Shown here one piece after another: positions 34,983 to 44,558 of a stretch of 58,719 nt of DNA; the first letter of the stretch is position 1; every line of letters begins with the position of its first letter. The stretch comes from Amarolinea aalborgensis. Lineage in GTDB: Bacteria; Chloroflexota; Anaerolineae; SSC4; Amarolineaceae. Location: contig NZ_UETR01000019.1 in NCBI RefSeq assembly GCF_900491745.1, positions 1 through 58,719 on the forward strand, read 5' to 3'. A program made the position numbers and the translations under genes. Below the pieces are notes generated by a model that saw nothing but the letters and a program-made list of their open reading frames with translations, made no database searches and was not told the origin of the DNA.

Positions 34983-37900
34983 ATGCGCAAAATCGGCATT
35001 ATTCTACTGGCTTTTATCATCGCGCTGCTCGGCGTTTCCATGCTGCGCAGTCCACAGGCCGACCCGCGACGGGATGCCTTGCTCCTGTTCTTGCTGGCCG
35101 GCCTCATCATGGCGCTGGTCGCCCGCCCGCTCGCGCCGTGGCCTGACCTGAGCGCGCGACCGGGGCCGCGGGATTGGCCGCGCTGGGCTTTTGGCCTGAC
35201 CATTCTCAGCGTCATCCTGGCCGCGGCCGCCATTGCCCTCTTCTGGCAGGCGCCGCCGGGCGATCTGCAGTTCACGGGGCTGCCGTTGACCTTGTGGCTC
35301 ATCAGCATTCCTCTGTTCATCGTCGGCGCCTGGCCCAACGGACGCGACCTGCCTGCACCGGCTGTTGCGCCTGTGCTCGCTGAGGCAACACCAGCCGCTG
35401 CCGAGCCGCCAGACGCGCTCGAAGTAGCCCCGGCCCAGGAAGCGATCCCGACGCCGGTCGTGACCACGCCCAATCCGGCGCCGGGTGCGCGGCGGTCGTT
35501 CGCAGCCGCGCTGCGCACGTGGCTTGCCAGGCCGGAAATCATCGCGCTGATCATTCTGCTTGCGGTCGCATTTTTCTTGCGTGTCTACCAGATCAACACC
35601 TTCCCCAACGGCTGCCAATCGGACGAGTGCAACAACGGCATGGACGCGCTCAAGTGGCTGAATGGCCGGCCGTATACGCCCTACGCCGAGACGAACGAAG
35701 GCCAGGCCACGCTCTTCACGTACCTGATTGCCCTGATGTTCAAACTGGCCGGCGTAGGCGTAACGCAGATGCGCCTGGTGTCGGCGATCGTGGCTACCGC
35801 CAGCCTGCTGGCCTTCTATTTCCTGGCGCGCGAGCTGTTCGACTGGCGCATTGCCCTGCCGACCACGGCCCTTTTTGCCGTCAGCCGCTGGCACCTGACC
35901 TTCAGCCGCATCGTCTACGAGTTGATCATGGTGCCGCTGGTCGAGAGTCTTCTCTTCCTTTTCTTGATCCGCGCCGTGCGCTATGGTCGCCGCCGTGATT
36001 GGGCCTGGACCGGGCTGATGCTGGCCCTGGGCATGAACACCTACACCGCGTTCCGCGTCGTGCCCTTCGTGGTCGGCATCTTTCTCCTCTACTGGCTGGT
36101 GACGCATTGGCGGCAGTGGCGCGAGATCGTCGAAGGTGGATTGGTTATGGCCGCTGGCGGCATCGTCGGCGCGGCGCCGCTGGGCGTCTATATCATTCAG
36201 CACTGGTCCGTGTTCATCGGCCGCACGCGCCACATCTCGGTGTTCAACGACATCGAGAACGCCGGCGGTTCGCTCAAGCCGCTGTGGGACAACCTGGACA
36301 AGGTCCTGTGGTCGTTTCATTGGCGCGGCGACCTGGCCGCGCTCAACAATCTGCCGGGCGCACCGCTGCTCGACGCCGTCGTCGGCGCGCTGGTCATCCT
36401 GGGCCTGGCTTACATGCTGCGCCATCTGTGGCGGCCGCTGCCCTTCCTCAGCTTCACCTGGATTATCGTCGTGGGCAGCGTGGCCGTGCTCTCCGTGGCG
36501 CATGAGGCGCCCACTGCCCGTCGCCCCATTGGCCTTCTGCCCGTCATCTTCCTGCTCGTGGGCCTGGTGCTCGACCGCGCCTGGGATGCCTATCTGACCG
36601 CGTGGCGGCTGCCCAAGACCGAGCCGGCGCGCACCCGCACGCTGCAGCGGGCCGGCCAGCCTTTCCTGCTGGCCCTGCTGGCTCTCGTGCTGTATGTCGG
36701 CGCGGTCAACGCGGACACCTTCTTCAACAAGCAGGCCAAGGACCCGTCGGTTTGGCGCGCGTTCAGCGCGTCGGAGGCGGCCATCGGCCAATACCTGCGC
36801 GACCTGCCTCCCAACGCGCAGGTCTATCTGTCACCCGCCTTCGAGCGCCATTCCGCCGTGGAGTTGATTAGCCGGCGCCGGCCCTACACCCTGCTCAACC
36901 TGGCCGAACACCTGCCGCTGCGCGATATCCAGGCGGATCGCGATGTGGTCTATGTGATGGAGGCGCTCGATCAGCGCCTGGTGCCGCTCATGCAGCAGAT
37001 CTACCCCGGCGGCGTCGCCGATTATCACCGCGATCCCTTTGGCGCCTCGCTTTTTGTCAGTTATCGCGTGCCGGCCGCGGCCGTGGCGCAGGGCCGCGGC
37101 CTGATTGCGCGCTTCTACCCTGGCGCCAGCACCGACGGCGCGCCCACGATTGAGCGCCGCGACGCGCCGATTGATTTTGACTGGCGGACCACCGCACCGC
37201 CGCTGCAGGCGCCCTTCAGCGTGCGCTGGCAAGGCGCCCTGTATACTGGCGGCGGTTACGGCGAGTATACTTATGAACTGACCGCCGACGGCGCGGCCGA
37301 GCTGTGGATCAACGACAAGCCGCTGCTGCAGATCAAAGAGGCCGACAGCCAGCGCACGCAGGCCATGACAGTCACCCTCCCCGGCGGTTTCCAGGGCATT
37401 GCGCTGACCTACAACAGCGGCAGCCAGCCGGGCCGTGTACGCCTGGCCTGGAGCGGGCCTGGCATTCAGCTGGGACTGGTGCCCGCGGACGCACTTTACG
37501 CCCTGGAGATTGCCAACAGCGGGCTGATCGGCTACTATTATCCCAACGGCGACGCCAGCGGTCAGCCGGCGCGGGTTCAGCACGACATCTTCGTCTTGGC
37601 GAACCCGGTGCTGCCGGAACCGTTCAGCATCGTCTGGCGCGGGAAAATCGCCGCGCCGCAGAGCGGCCAGTACATCTTTGGCACGCGTGCGGACGACGGC
37701 GCGCAGGTCTTCATCAACGGCGCGTTGGTCGCAGACAACGGCGGCTCCCACGGTTCGGAGTATCGCGAAGGCAGCATCTTCCTGGAGCAGGGTTTCCACG
37801 ACATCGAGGTCAAGTATTGGCAGATTGGCGGCTCGCGCGATTTGCAACTCTGGTGGCAGCCGCCTGGCGGCGCCAAAGAGATTGTGCCATCCATCTATCT

Positions 37901-38906
37901 GTTCCCGATCCAGGATGCCATGCCGACCAACATCGTGCTGCCCGCACCGCCAGCCCCGAAACCGATCGAGCCGCCCAGCGTGGAGGAGCCGGCCGCCGGG
38001 GGCGAGCAGTCGGGCGTCGTAACGCAGCCGCCAGCCGCCGCAGCCGGCAAACTGGGCAATTTACCTGATCTGGCTGCCACGGTGCTGTGGCAAACGGGCG
38101 CATGCGGCGCGGGCAACGGGCAGTTCAACGAGCCGCGCGGCGTGGCCGTGGATGCCCAAGGCAATGTCTACGTGGCCGACGCAGGCAACCGCCGCATCGT
38201 CAAGCTCGATAAGGCTGGGAAGTTCATTACCGCCTGGGGTCGTGAGGGCGAGGGCGATGGACAGTTCCTGGAACCGTTCGACCTGGGCGTTTCACCCGAC
38301 GGTACATTGGTTGTTCTCGACGCCGTGCAGCAGCGCATGCAGCGCTTCTCGCCTGACGGTCAGTTTGCAGCCGCGTTTGGGGTTGAGAACACCTTCTACC
38401 GCCCGCGCGGCCTGTGGGTTGACGGTCAGGGCGGCCTGTGGGTGGCCGACACCGGCGGCGTTCGCATCCTCAAACTCGATCAGGCCGGCAAGAAGCTGTC
38501 GCAGATTGGCGGCCGGGATGAACCGCCGATCGGCCAGGGGCAGCCCACCGATGTAGCCACCGGCCCAGGCGGCGATATCTGGGTGGCCGAAGCAACAAAC
38601 GGCATCCTGTGGCACCTGGCGGCCGATGGAACCATCGTCAAGTCTGTTAGCTTGACCTCCGCTGGTACGCTTGAAGGTCCGCATCTGGCAACTGGCCGCG
38701 ATGGCCGGCTGTACGCGACCGATCCAGAGAGCTTCCGCGTCGTCGTCCTTGCGCCGGACGGCGCGCCCGTGGGCCAATTTGGCGCAGAGGGTAATGGGCC
38801 GGGTCAATTCCGCAAACCGTTGGGCATTGCCGTCAGCGCAGAGGGCCAGGTCTTTGTCGTAGACACGCTGGCCTGCAAGGTCACCGCGTTTGCCGCCGTG
38901 CCCTGA
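34983..38906 (+). CDS. Giant membrane protein: GT-C glycosyltransferase-like core, two PA14 domains and an NHL propeller
   Basis: About 1307 residues from ATG 34983, which begins directly with a membrane helix (IGIILLAFIIALLGVSML); TTG 34941 is an alternative closer to the promoter. Four N-terminal helices and an Ala/Pro-rich linker precede a GT-C core (~190-600) with CQSDECNNGMDALKWLNG, the acidic pair expected to bind the donor, after its first helix. Two tandem PA14 domains follow (~705-840, GLIARFYPG; ~847-975, GLIGYYYPNG, RADDGAQVFINGALV, LQLWWQPPGG). A Pro-rich linker leads to five or six NHL blades (~1033-1307; EPRGVAVDAQGNVYVADAGN). It combines the outer domains of the 24641 and 28060 proteins in one chain. 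Likely an envelope glycan transferase with carbohydrate- and protein-binding modules outside; the reaction is unknown. Confidence 0.87.
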   Translation: MRKIGIILLAFIIALLGVSMLRSPQADPRRDALLLFLLAGLIMALVARPLAPWPDLSARPGPRDWPRWAFGLTILSVILAAAAIALFWQAPPGDLQFTGLPLTLWLISIPLFIVGAWPNGRDLPAPAVAPVLAEATPAAAEPPDALEVAPAQEAIPTPVVTTPNPAPGARRSFAAALRTWLARPEIIALIILLAVAFFLRVYQINTFPNGCQSDECNNGMDALKWLNGRPYTPYAETNEGQATLFTYLIALMFKLAGVGVTQMRLVSAIVATASLLAFYFLARELFDWRIALPTTALFAVSRWHLTFSRIVYELIMVPLVESLLFLFLIRAVRYGRRRDWAWTGLMLALGMNTYTAFRVVPFVVGIFLLYWLVTHWRQWREIVEGGLVMAAGGIVGAAPLGVYIIQHWSVFIGRTRHISVFNDIENAGGSLKPLWDNLDKVLWSFHWRGDLAALNNLPGAPLLDAVVGALVILGLAYMLRHLWRPLPFLSFTWIIVVGSVAVLSVAHEAPTARRPIGLLPVIFLLVGLVLDRAWDAYLTAWRLPKTEPARTRTLQRAGQPFLLALLALVLYVGAVNADTFFNKQAKDPSVWRAFSASEAAIGQYLRDLPPNAQVYLSPAFERHSAVELISRRRPYTLLNLAEHLPLRDIQADRDVVYVMEALDQRLVPLMQQIYPGGVADYHRDPFGASLFVSYRVPAAAVAQGRGLIARFYPGASTDGAPTIERRDAPIDFDWRTTAPPLQAPFSVRWQGALYTGGGYGEYTYELTADGAAELWINDKPLLQIKEADSQRTQAMTVTLPGGFQGIALTYNSGSQPGRVRLAWSGPGIQLGLVPADALYALEIANSGLIGYYYPNGDASGQPARVQHDIFVLANPVLPEPFSIVWRGKIAAPQSGQYIFGTRADDGAQVFINGALVADNGGSHGSEYREGSIFLEQGFHDIEVKYWQIGGSRDLQLWWQPPGGAKEIVPSIYLFPIQDAMPTNIVLPAPPAPKPIEPPSVEEPAAGGEQSGVVTQPPAAAAGKLGNLPDLAATVLWQTGACGAGNGQFNEPRGVAVDAQGNVYVADAGNRRIVKLDKAGKFITAWGREGEGDGQFLEPFDLGVSPDGTLVVLDAVQQRMQRFSPDGQFAAAFGVENTFYRPRGLWVDGQGGLWVADTGGVRILKLDQAGKKLSQIGGRDEPPIGQGQPTDVATGPGGDIWVAEATNGILWHLAADGTIVKSVSLTSAGTLEGPHLATGRDGRLYATDPESFRVVVLAPDGAPVGQFGAEGNGPGQFRKPLGIAVSAEGQVFVVDTLACKVTAFAAVP

Positions 38907-38918
38907 CGCATCTATAAT
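38890..38918 (+). promoter_or_regulatory. ppk1 promoter
   Basis: TTGCCG, a 17-base spacer and a consensus TATAAT. The -35 lies within the last codons of the upstream gene; the leader is ~44 bases. Confidence 0.78.
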
Positions 38919-38968
38919 CTATTCGTCTGCTGCCTGTTAGGTATGAATATCGTTGTCGAGGTGGAACT

Positions 38969-41125
38969 GTGCCAAAGAAGAAACTGCCGCTGGATCTTAA
39001 ATTGGCGACCATGAGTGAGACTGCGCCTGAGAAAGCGGTTTCGCTGCGCGACTCCCTCTATCTCAACCGCGAGTTGAGCTGGATCGAGTTCAACCGGCGT
39101 GTACTCCAGGAAGCGCAAAATCAGAATGCCCCCTTGCTCGAGCGCGTCAAATTTCTGTCCATTTTCAGCTCCAACCTCGACGAGTTCTTCATGATCCGGG
39201 TCTCCGGCCTGCGAGAGCAGATTGCCGCCGGCGTGACGCAGCGTACGCCCGACGGTATGACGCCGGCCGAGCAGTTGGACGCGGTGCGCGCGGCCTTGCT
39301 GCCGCTGCTGGATGAACAGACGCGCGTCTTGACTGACGATTTGATACCGAAACTAGCCGGCCAGGGCATTCGCTTGCTCAACTATGATGAGCTGACTCCG
39401 GCCCAGCGCGCGGCGCTGCGCACCTACTACGAGCGCGAGATTTTTCCCGTCCTCACTCCGCTGGCCTTCGATGCCGCCCATCCCTTCCCGCGCATTTCCA
39501 ATCTGAGCCTAAATCTGGCCGTGCTGATCAACGACCCCGAGTATGGTGAGCGGTTTGCCCGCGTCAAAGTGCCGTCCAACCTCGCGCGGCTGATTCCCCT
39601 GCACGAATTGGCGCCGCTGACGCGCGCGCAGGACGGCTCTGCACCCTTCCCATACAAGAGCATGGCCTTTGTCTGGATCGAGCAGGTGATTGCCGCCAAC
39701 CTGGCTGACCTTTTCGTGGGGATGGAAATCATGGCGGCGTACCCGTTTCGGATCATTCGCGACACCGACATTGAAATTCAAGAAGATGAAGCGGACGATC
39801 TGCTCTTGACCATTGAGCAGGGGATTCGCCAACGCCGTTTTGGCAACTGCGTGCGCTTGGAAATTGGCGCGGGGATGCCGGATCGAGTGCGGCACACGCT
39901 GCTGGAAAAACTGCAGCTCGATTCCGGCGCGGTCTATGCCAGCAGCGGGCCTCTTGGCCTTTCCAGCCTGATGGAACTGCACAGCCTTGACCGCCCTGGT
40001 CTCAAAGATCGCCCCTTCCCCGCCGCAGTGCCATCCATCTTCAGCAGTGAGAGCGATATCTTCAGCGCCATTCGGCGGCAGGACATCTTGCTGCACCATC
40101 CCTATGACTCGTTTACGCCCGTGGTTGATCTCATTCGCACGGCCTCCGAAGATCCCAACGTGCTGGCAATCAAAATGACCCTCTACCGCGTTGGCAGCCG
40201 TTCGCCCATCGTTGATGCGTTGATGGAAGCCGGCGAAAACGGCAAACATGTTGCGGTGCTCGTCGAGCTCAAGGCGCGCTTCGACGAAGAAAACAACATC
40301 GTATGGGCGCGCGCGCTGGAACGTTCCGGCGTACACGTGGTGTACGGCGTCTTGGGATTGAAGACGCACTGCAAGCTGGCGCTGATCGTGCGTCGTGAGC
40401 GCGACGGCATCCACCGCTATGTCCATCTGGGCACCGGCAACTACAATGCGACCACGGCGCGCATTTACACCGATCTCGGCTTGATGACGTGCCGCGAGGA
40501 CATCGCCTCGGATGTCTCCGACGTGTTCAATTTTCTAACTGGTTTTTCCAACCCCAAAACCTACCGCAAGTTGGGGGTGGCGCCCGTGTCCCTGCGAGAA
40601 ACCATCCGCGACCTGATTCGCAACGAGATCAAGTACGGCAAGGATGGACATCTCATTTTCAAGGTCAATGCACTGCTGGACCCGGCCATGATCGAAGACC
40701 TCTACAAAGCTTCGCAAGCCGGCGTGCGCGTGGATCTGATTGTGCGCGGCATTTGCTGCATTCGGCCCGGCTTACCCGGCGTCAGTGAAACCATTCGCGT
40801 CATTAGCATTGTGGGTCGTTTTCTGGAACACAGCCGCATCTACTACGCTCGCAACAACGGCGATGAGCAGGTTTACTTGAGCAGCGCGGATCTGATGCAG
40901 CGCAACCTCGATCGTCGGGTGGAGGCGCTCTTCCCCGTGGAGGACCCGGCGCTGAAGACGGTCGTCAGGCAGCAGATTCTTGATCTCTGCCTGGCTGATA
41001 CGGTCAAGGCGCGCCAGCTCAATTCAGACGGCTCCTACACCTGGGTCAAGCCCGACGCCGACCATCCGCCGCTTGACAGCCAGCATTCGCTGCGCTACAA
41101 CCGCACCCCGCTCGGCGCCTTTTGA
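38969..41125 (+). CDS. ppk1: Polyphosphate kinase 1
   Basis: A 718-residue PPK1, which polymerises the gamma-phosphate of ATP into inorganic polyphosphate and runs in reverse. GTG 38969 follows GAGGTGG. The N-terminal YLNRELSWIEFNRRVLQEA, FLSIFSSNLDEFFMIRVSGL and catalytic-domain motifs are intact. The phosphorylated histidine is H467 in GLKTHCKLALIV and the second catalytic histidine is H486 in YVHLGTGNYN; the 19-residue spacing equals that of E. coli H435/H454. Full family length. It has its own promoter and no ppx partner nearby; it converges with the minus-strand gene after a nine-base gap. Confidence 0.98.
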   Translation: MPKKKLPLDLKLATMSETAPEKAVSLRDSLYLNRELSWIEFNRRVLQEAQNQNAPLLERVKFLSIFSSNLDEFFMIRVSGLREQIAAGVTQRTPDGMTPAEQLDAVRAALLPLLDEQTRVLTDDLIPKLAGQGIRLLNYDELTPAQRAALRTYYEREIFPVLTPLAFDAAHPFPRISNLSLNLAVLINDPEYGERFARVKVPSNLARLIPLHELAPLTRAQDGSAPFPYKSMAFVWIEQVIAANLADLFVGMEIMAAYPFRIIRDTDIEIQEDEADDLLLTIEQGIRQRRFGNCVRLEIGAGMPDRVRHTLLEKLQLDSGAVYASSGPLGLSSLMELHSLDRPGLKDRPFPAAVPSIFSSESDIFSAIRRQDILLHHPYDSFTPVVDLIRTASEDPNVLAIKMTLYRVGSRSPIVDALMEAGENGKHVAVLVELKARFDEENNIVWARALERSGVHVVYGVLGLKTHCKLALIVRRERDGIHRYVHLGTGNYNATTARIYTDLGLMTCREDIASDVSDVFNFLTGFSNPKTYRKLGVAPVSLRETIRDLIRNEIKYGKDGHLIFKVNALLDPAMIEDLYKASQAGVRVDLIVRGICCIRPGLPGVSETIRVISIVGRFLEHSRIYYARNNGDEQVYLSSADLMQRNLDRRVEALFPVEDPALKTVVRQQILDLCLADTVKARQLNSDGSYTWVKPDADHPPLDSQHSLRYNRTPLGAF

Positions 41126-41134
41126 ACTGTCCCC

Positions 41135-42253
41135 TCAGCGAATCTCGATGCCCATGCGCTGCATGTCGTGCAGAAGTCGCTGCGGCTCGACGATAGAGGC
41201 CTGGAACCACAATCCAGGCCGTCGCGCGCTGCCGTCGAGCACCTGCAGCAGGCTGGCGACCACCGGAATGGCCGTGAACCAATAGCCGTCCGCATGGGAT
41301 AGTGTGAGATCGAAGCGCTTGGGCTGGCCCTGCACCTTGCCGCTGGCTTCCAACCGGAGCACCGTGCCGTAGGGCGGCCGCGAGAAGCGCTGTAGGCCCC
41401 AGAGCATCCAGCGGGCCATGGGACCGAGCGCCTGCGTGGGCGCAATGCGCATGGCAACCATCGCCAGCGGCAGCACCAGCATATCCACGAACCAATTAAA
41501 ACCGCCGACATTGAAACTGACGGCTTCCAGGTCAGGATACAGACCGGGCAAGCCGCGCATTTCCTCCAGGAACATCGGCACGGCGTATTGGCGGCCAAAG
41601 GGCGGGCCGAAATCCATCATCTGCGGCAGCCACAGGCTCGTCCAGCGCGCCTGGCGCCAGGCCCCATCTCGATACTCCAGCGCCTGATACCCCGCCAGCT
41701 CGCGCACCATCTCTTCGGCCGTGCTGATCCCGATTTCCACGCGTTTCCAGTCTTCCTTGATGACGCTCGCCACGACCGCGCGTTGTAGATGATCGAACTG
41801 CGCGGCCGCGTGGCGCACGAGCGCCGCGGGCAGGCCAGGGTGAAAACCGCCGTCGGTGATGAAACAGCAGCCGGCCGCCTCGATTTCAGACGCGAGGCGC
41901 TGCAACGCGTGCACCTTGGCCGTCGCGAACTGCACGTCCAGGTAGTCGGTTCTGGTGTCCAGGGCCGCCCGCGCCACCTCGGCCACATGATCGGCCGTGC
42001 TCGACGCGATCACCGCCAAGCTGCAGCCGGCCATCGCGCGGCGCAGACTGCTGACATCCGCGGCATCGGCGGCCGCCGCGGTGACGCGCGGGCTGCCGGC
42101 CTGCGCATTGAGGGTCGCCGCCGCGGCCTCCGCCTTCACCAGCGAGCGCCCGGCAACCACCAGCCGGCAGTCGGTCTCTTGCAGCAGCAGGCTGGCAATC
42201 AAGCGGCCGGTGTTACCGTAGCCGCCAAGAATGAGGATTGAATTAGTAGGCAT
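41135..42253 (-). CDS. Saccharopine-dehydrogenase-like NAD(P)-binding protein
   Basis: A 372-residue protein starting MPTNSILILGGYGNTGRLIASLLL, with the GxxGxxG dinucleotide-binding loop. The ATG at 42253 is chosen because GGAGGAG lies eight bases before it and the Rossmann strand starts at once. The sequence fits the saccharopine dehydrogenase/reductase superfamily (VVAGRSLVKAEAAAATLNA, CSLAVIASS, TDYLDVQFA, CCFITDGGFHPGLPAALVRH). Substrate is unknown; many relatives are wrongly named for lysine metabolism. The C-terminal third has a hydrophobic stretch (FVDMLVLPLAMVAMRI). No operon partner is adjacent. Confidence 0.85.
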   Translation of the reverse strand: MPTNSILILGGYGNTGRLIASLLLQETDCRLVVAGRSLVKAEAAAATLNAQAGSPRVTAAAADAADVSSLRRAMAGCSLAVIASSTADHVAEVARAALDTRTDYLDVQFATAKVHALQRLASEIEAAGCCFITDGGFHPGLPAALVRHAAAQFDHLQRAVVASVIKEDWKRVEIGISTAEEMVRELAGYQALEYRDGAWRQARWTSLWLPQMMDFGPPFGRQYAVPMFLEEMRGLPGLYPDLEAVSFNVGGFNWFVDMLVLPLAMVAMRIAPTQALGPMARWMLWGLQRFSRPPYGTVLRLEASGKVQGQPKRFDLTLSHADGYWFTAIPVVASLLQVLDGSARRPGLWFQASIVEPQRLLHDMQRMGIEIR

Positions 42254-42350
42254 CGCAAGCTCCTCCTGTTCAATTATACACCTGAAGCTCGCTGACGGGT
42301 ATGCCCAGGTCGGAGATTGGAGATCAAAGATCATAGACCAGAAACTACAG

Positions 42351-42893
42351 GGGCGTCATGCGCTGAACGGCTTCGACACCTTCGACGGCGGCGGCGGCTC
42401 GCCCCCTTCCAGTCCGCTGCTCGGATTGTACCGTTTGCAGAATGGCCGCCTGTCCCGTCAGGCCGTGCCTGGCGTGATCCGCGTGCTCAAGGTCGCGCCG
42501 GATGGCGACCTCTATCTGGGCGCGGGCTGCGGAGTCTGGCGGCGGCGCGCAGAACAATGGGAAACGCTGGCGCCGTTGGACTGTGCACAAACCACCTTTC
42601 GGGGCGCTTTTTTCCCGTTTGATTTTGCCTTCGCCCCCGATGATGTGTGGGTGGGTGGGATTTACGCGCTGGCGCATTGGGACGGCGTAGCGTGGGCGCA
42701 GGTCAACGTGCCGGCGCGGCGTTTGCTCGTCGCGCCCGATGACTCGGTCTGGACCGACGGCTGGGACGGCCGCGCGGATTCCAACTGCTGCTTCTGGCGT
42801 GTCACCGGCAGCGCCTGGGTTACCTACACGGCCAGCGCCGCGCTGCCCGTCTCGCCGGATTTGCAGGCGGACATCCGTGCTCTGCGCCGCTGA
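42351..42893 (+). pseudogene. Fragment of a beta-propeller (sensor-type) protein
   Basis: About 180 codons without a convincing start. The reading GLYRLQNGRLSRQAVPGVIR, VAPDGDLYLGAGCGVWRR, FAPDDVWVGGIYALAHWDGV, VAPDDSVWTDGWDGR shows 3-4 propeller blades of the kind found in two-component-sensor Reg_prop-like or YncE-like proteins. The 5' side runs into a GA-rich repeat segment and the start of the divergent dehydrogenase gene; the 3' end stops at 42893, six bases before repeat array 4. It looks like an internal piece left after deletion or insertion. Confidence 0.6.
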
Positions 42894-42898
42894 AATCC

Positions 42899-44036
42899 CC
42901 GTCGCAGCCCTGCGGCGAGATGACGACCTCAGAGGCGCGCGAAGCACTCGCAAGTCAACGCTGCGATGTCCACGTTCCCCTGCGAGGGTTGGGCGCCTGG
43001 TAGGCGACCAACCTTGCGCAGGCTCGTCGGGTAAGGAGCACGCGCCGCGCCGGGCGATCTCGCGCTTGCCCGGCGCGGCGTGGAGCAGCCAGCCTGCGCA
43101 AGGGGATGACGCCATCCCCTCGCAGGGCTGCGGCGAGATGACGACCTCAGAGGCGCCGACGCACTCACAAGTCAACGCTGCGATGTCCACTGGCCCCTGC
43201 GAGGGTTGGCAGGGGAGAAATCGGTCAACCTTGCGCAGGCTCGCCGGGTAAGGGGCACGCGCCGCGCCGGGCGATCTCGCGCTTGCCCGGCGCGGCGTGG
43301 AGCAGCAAGCCTGCGCAAGGGGATGACTCCACCCCCTCGCAGGGTTGCGGTGAGATGACGACCTCAGAGCGCGCGACGCACTCACAAGTCAACGCTGCGA
43401 TGTCCACTGGCCCTGCGAAAGTTGGCAGGGAGAAATCGGTCAGCCTGCGCAGGCTCGTCGGGTAGAGCACGCCGCCGGACGATCTCGCGCTTGCGGCGCG
43501 GCGTGCGGCAGCCAGCCTGCGCAAGGGATGACGCCACCCTCGCAGGGCTGCGGCGAGATGACGACCTCAGAGGGCGCAACGTGCTCACAAGTCAACACGG
43601 CGATGTCCATTGACCCCTGCGAGGGTTGGCAGGGAGAAATCGGTCAACCTTGCGCAGGCTCGTCGGGTAAGGAGCACGCGCCGCTGGACGATCTCGCGCT
43701 TGCCCGGCGCGGCGTGGAACAACCAGCCTGCGCAAGGGATGATGCCACCCTCGCAGGGCTGCGGCGAGATGACGACCTCAGAGGCGCGCGACGCACTCAC
43801 AAGTCAACGCTGCGATGTCCACTGGCCCCTGCGAAATCGTTGGCAGGAGAAATCGGTCAACCTTGCGCAGGCTCGTCGGGTAGGAACGCGCCGCGCCGGA
43901 CGATCTCGCGCTTGCGGCGCGGCGTGCGGCAGCCAGCCTGCGCAGGGATGACGCCACCCTCGCAGGGCTGCGGCGAGATGACGACCTCAGAGGCGCGCGA
44001 CGTGCTCACAAGTCAACACGGCGATGTCCATTGACT
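42899..44036 (-). repeat. Structured ~209-bp repeat, array 4 (about 5 units, opposite orientation)
   Basis: Read on the minus strand the units show the same block order A-B-C-D as arrays 1-3. D/C boundaries recur near 43126, 43337, 43546, 43753 and 43963 (spacing ~206-220, with small indels). A is CCTTGCGCAGGC and B is GCCTGCGCAAGG: relative to arrays 1-3 one base changed in A (A to C) and the paired base changed in B (T to G), so the stem is kept. The C-D loop keeps GTGGACATC and GAGTGCG but is otherwise different. Open frames across it are artefacts. Confidence 0.92.
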
Positions 44037-44401
44037 TCCTCGCCGGCCGCGGCGGACAACGCAGTCAGAGGAGCGCAACGCAGCCACAGGCAATGCGCTG
44101 ATGTTCCGTGACCCTGCGCGCATGGCATCAGGATGATGCGTGTCATGGCGCGCGGTGGGCGGATCAAGCAGAATAGTGATAGTTTCCTGGTTTGTTTCTT
44201 TTGTCCATGCTGTGACCCTGACAGCGGTGAAAGAGTCCGGAGGTCGCTGCAAATGCTGGTCGTTCACCTGGCATTGAAGCGGCTTTTGTTTCCGCACAGA
44301 TTGGACACACAGGATTCCCACCGTGTTGATTTCGCTTTCCCACTCCCGCTTGCGTTCATCGAGTAATAGAATCAATCGCAATTGAGAGGTCATGGAGGCC
44401 G
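44037..44401. other. Stretch without a recognisable gene
   Basis: About 365 bases after repeat array 4. The first ~80 bases look like degraded repeat (CAACGCAGTCAGAGG, AATGCGCTGATGTTCC). A short open frame at 44133-44366 has no ribosome-binding site and no recognisable product. Confidence 0.45.
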
Positions 44402-44497
44402 ATGATGACAGATACGAACAACACGGAGCAAGGGCGATTCGCGATCAAGATCATCGCGGTCGCGATCTCATACCTGGCGGTGCTCCTGGTCACGTAG
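44402..44497 (+). CDS. Tiny 31-residue peptide with a membrane helix; probably the detached start of the LRR gene
   Basis: Two adjacent ATG codons follow GGAGG. The peptide is MMTDTNNTEQGRFAIKIIAV and then AISYLAVLLVT, a short polar head and one hydrophobic helix, as in an uncleaved signal segment. It lies ~60 bases before the leucine-rich-repeat pseudogene on the same strand. The simplest reading is that it is the decayed 5' end of that gene; a free small membrane peptide is possible. Confidence 0.4.
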   Translation: MMTDTNNTEQGRFAIKIIAVAISYLAVLLVT

Positions 44498-44558
44498 GGC
44501 TTGCCCATGCGGTGATGTACCTTCTGAGGCAACGCCGCATGATTTCTCCTGCAAGGAG

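Noticed and set aside
35004..36791. Long minus-strand open frame (595 codons)
   Set aside because: Antisense of the 34983 glycosyltransferase; composition is Gln/His/Arg-rich and unlike any family. The same reasoning removes 14127-15677, 20153-21220, 21491-22693, 23379-24680, 9624-10505, 49609-50937 and similar frames.
42231..42350. N-terminal extension of the propeller fragment to ATG 42231
   Set aside because: This part is antisense to the start of the dehydrogenase gene and GA-rich repeat; the translation has no propeller character.
44133..44366. 77-codon plus-strand open frame
   Set aside because: No start signal and no family resemblance; it lies between a repeat array and the decayed LRR gene.
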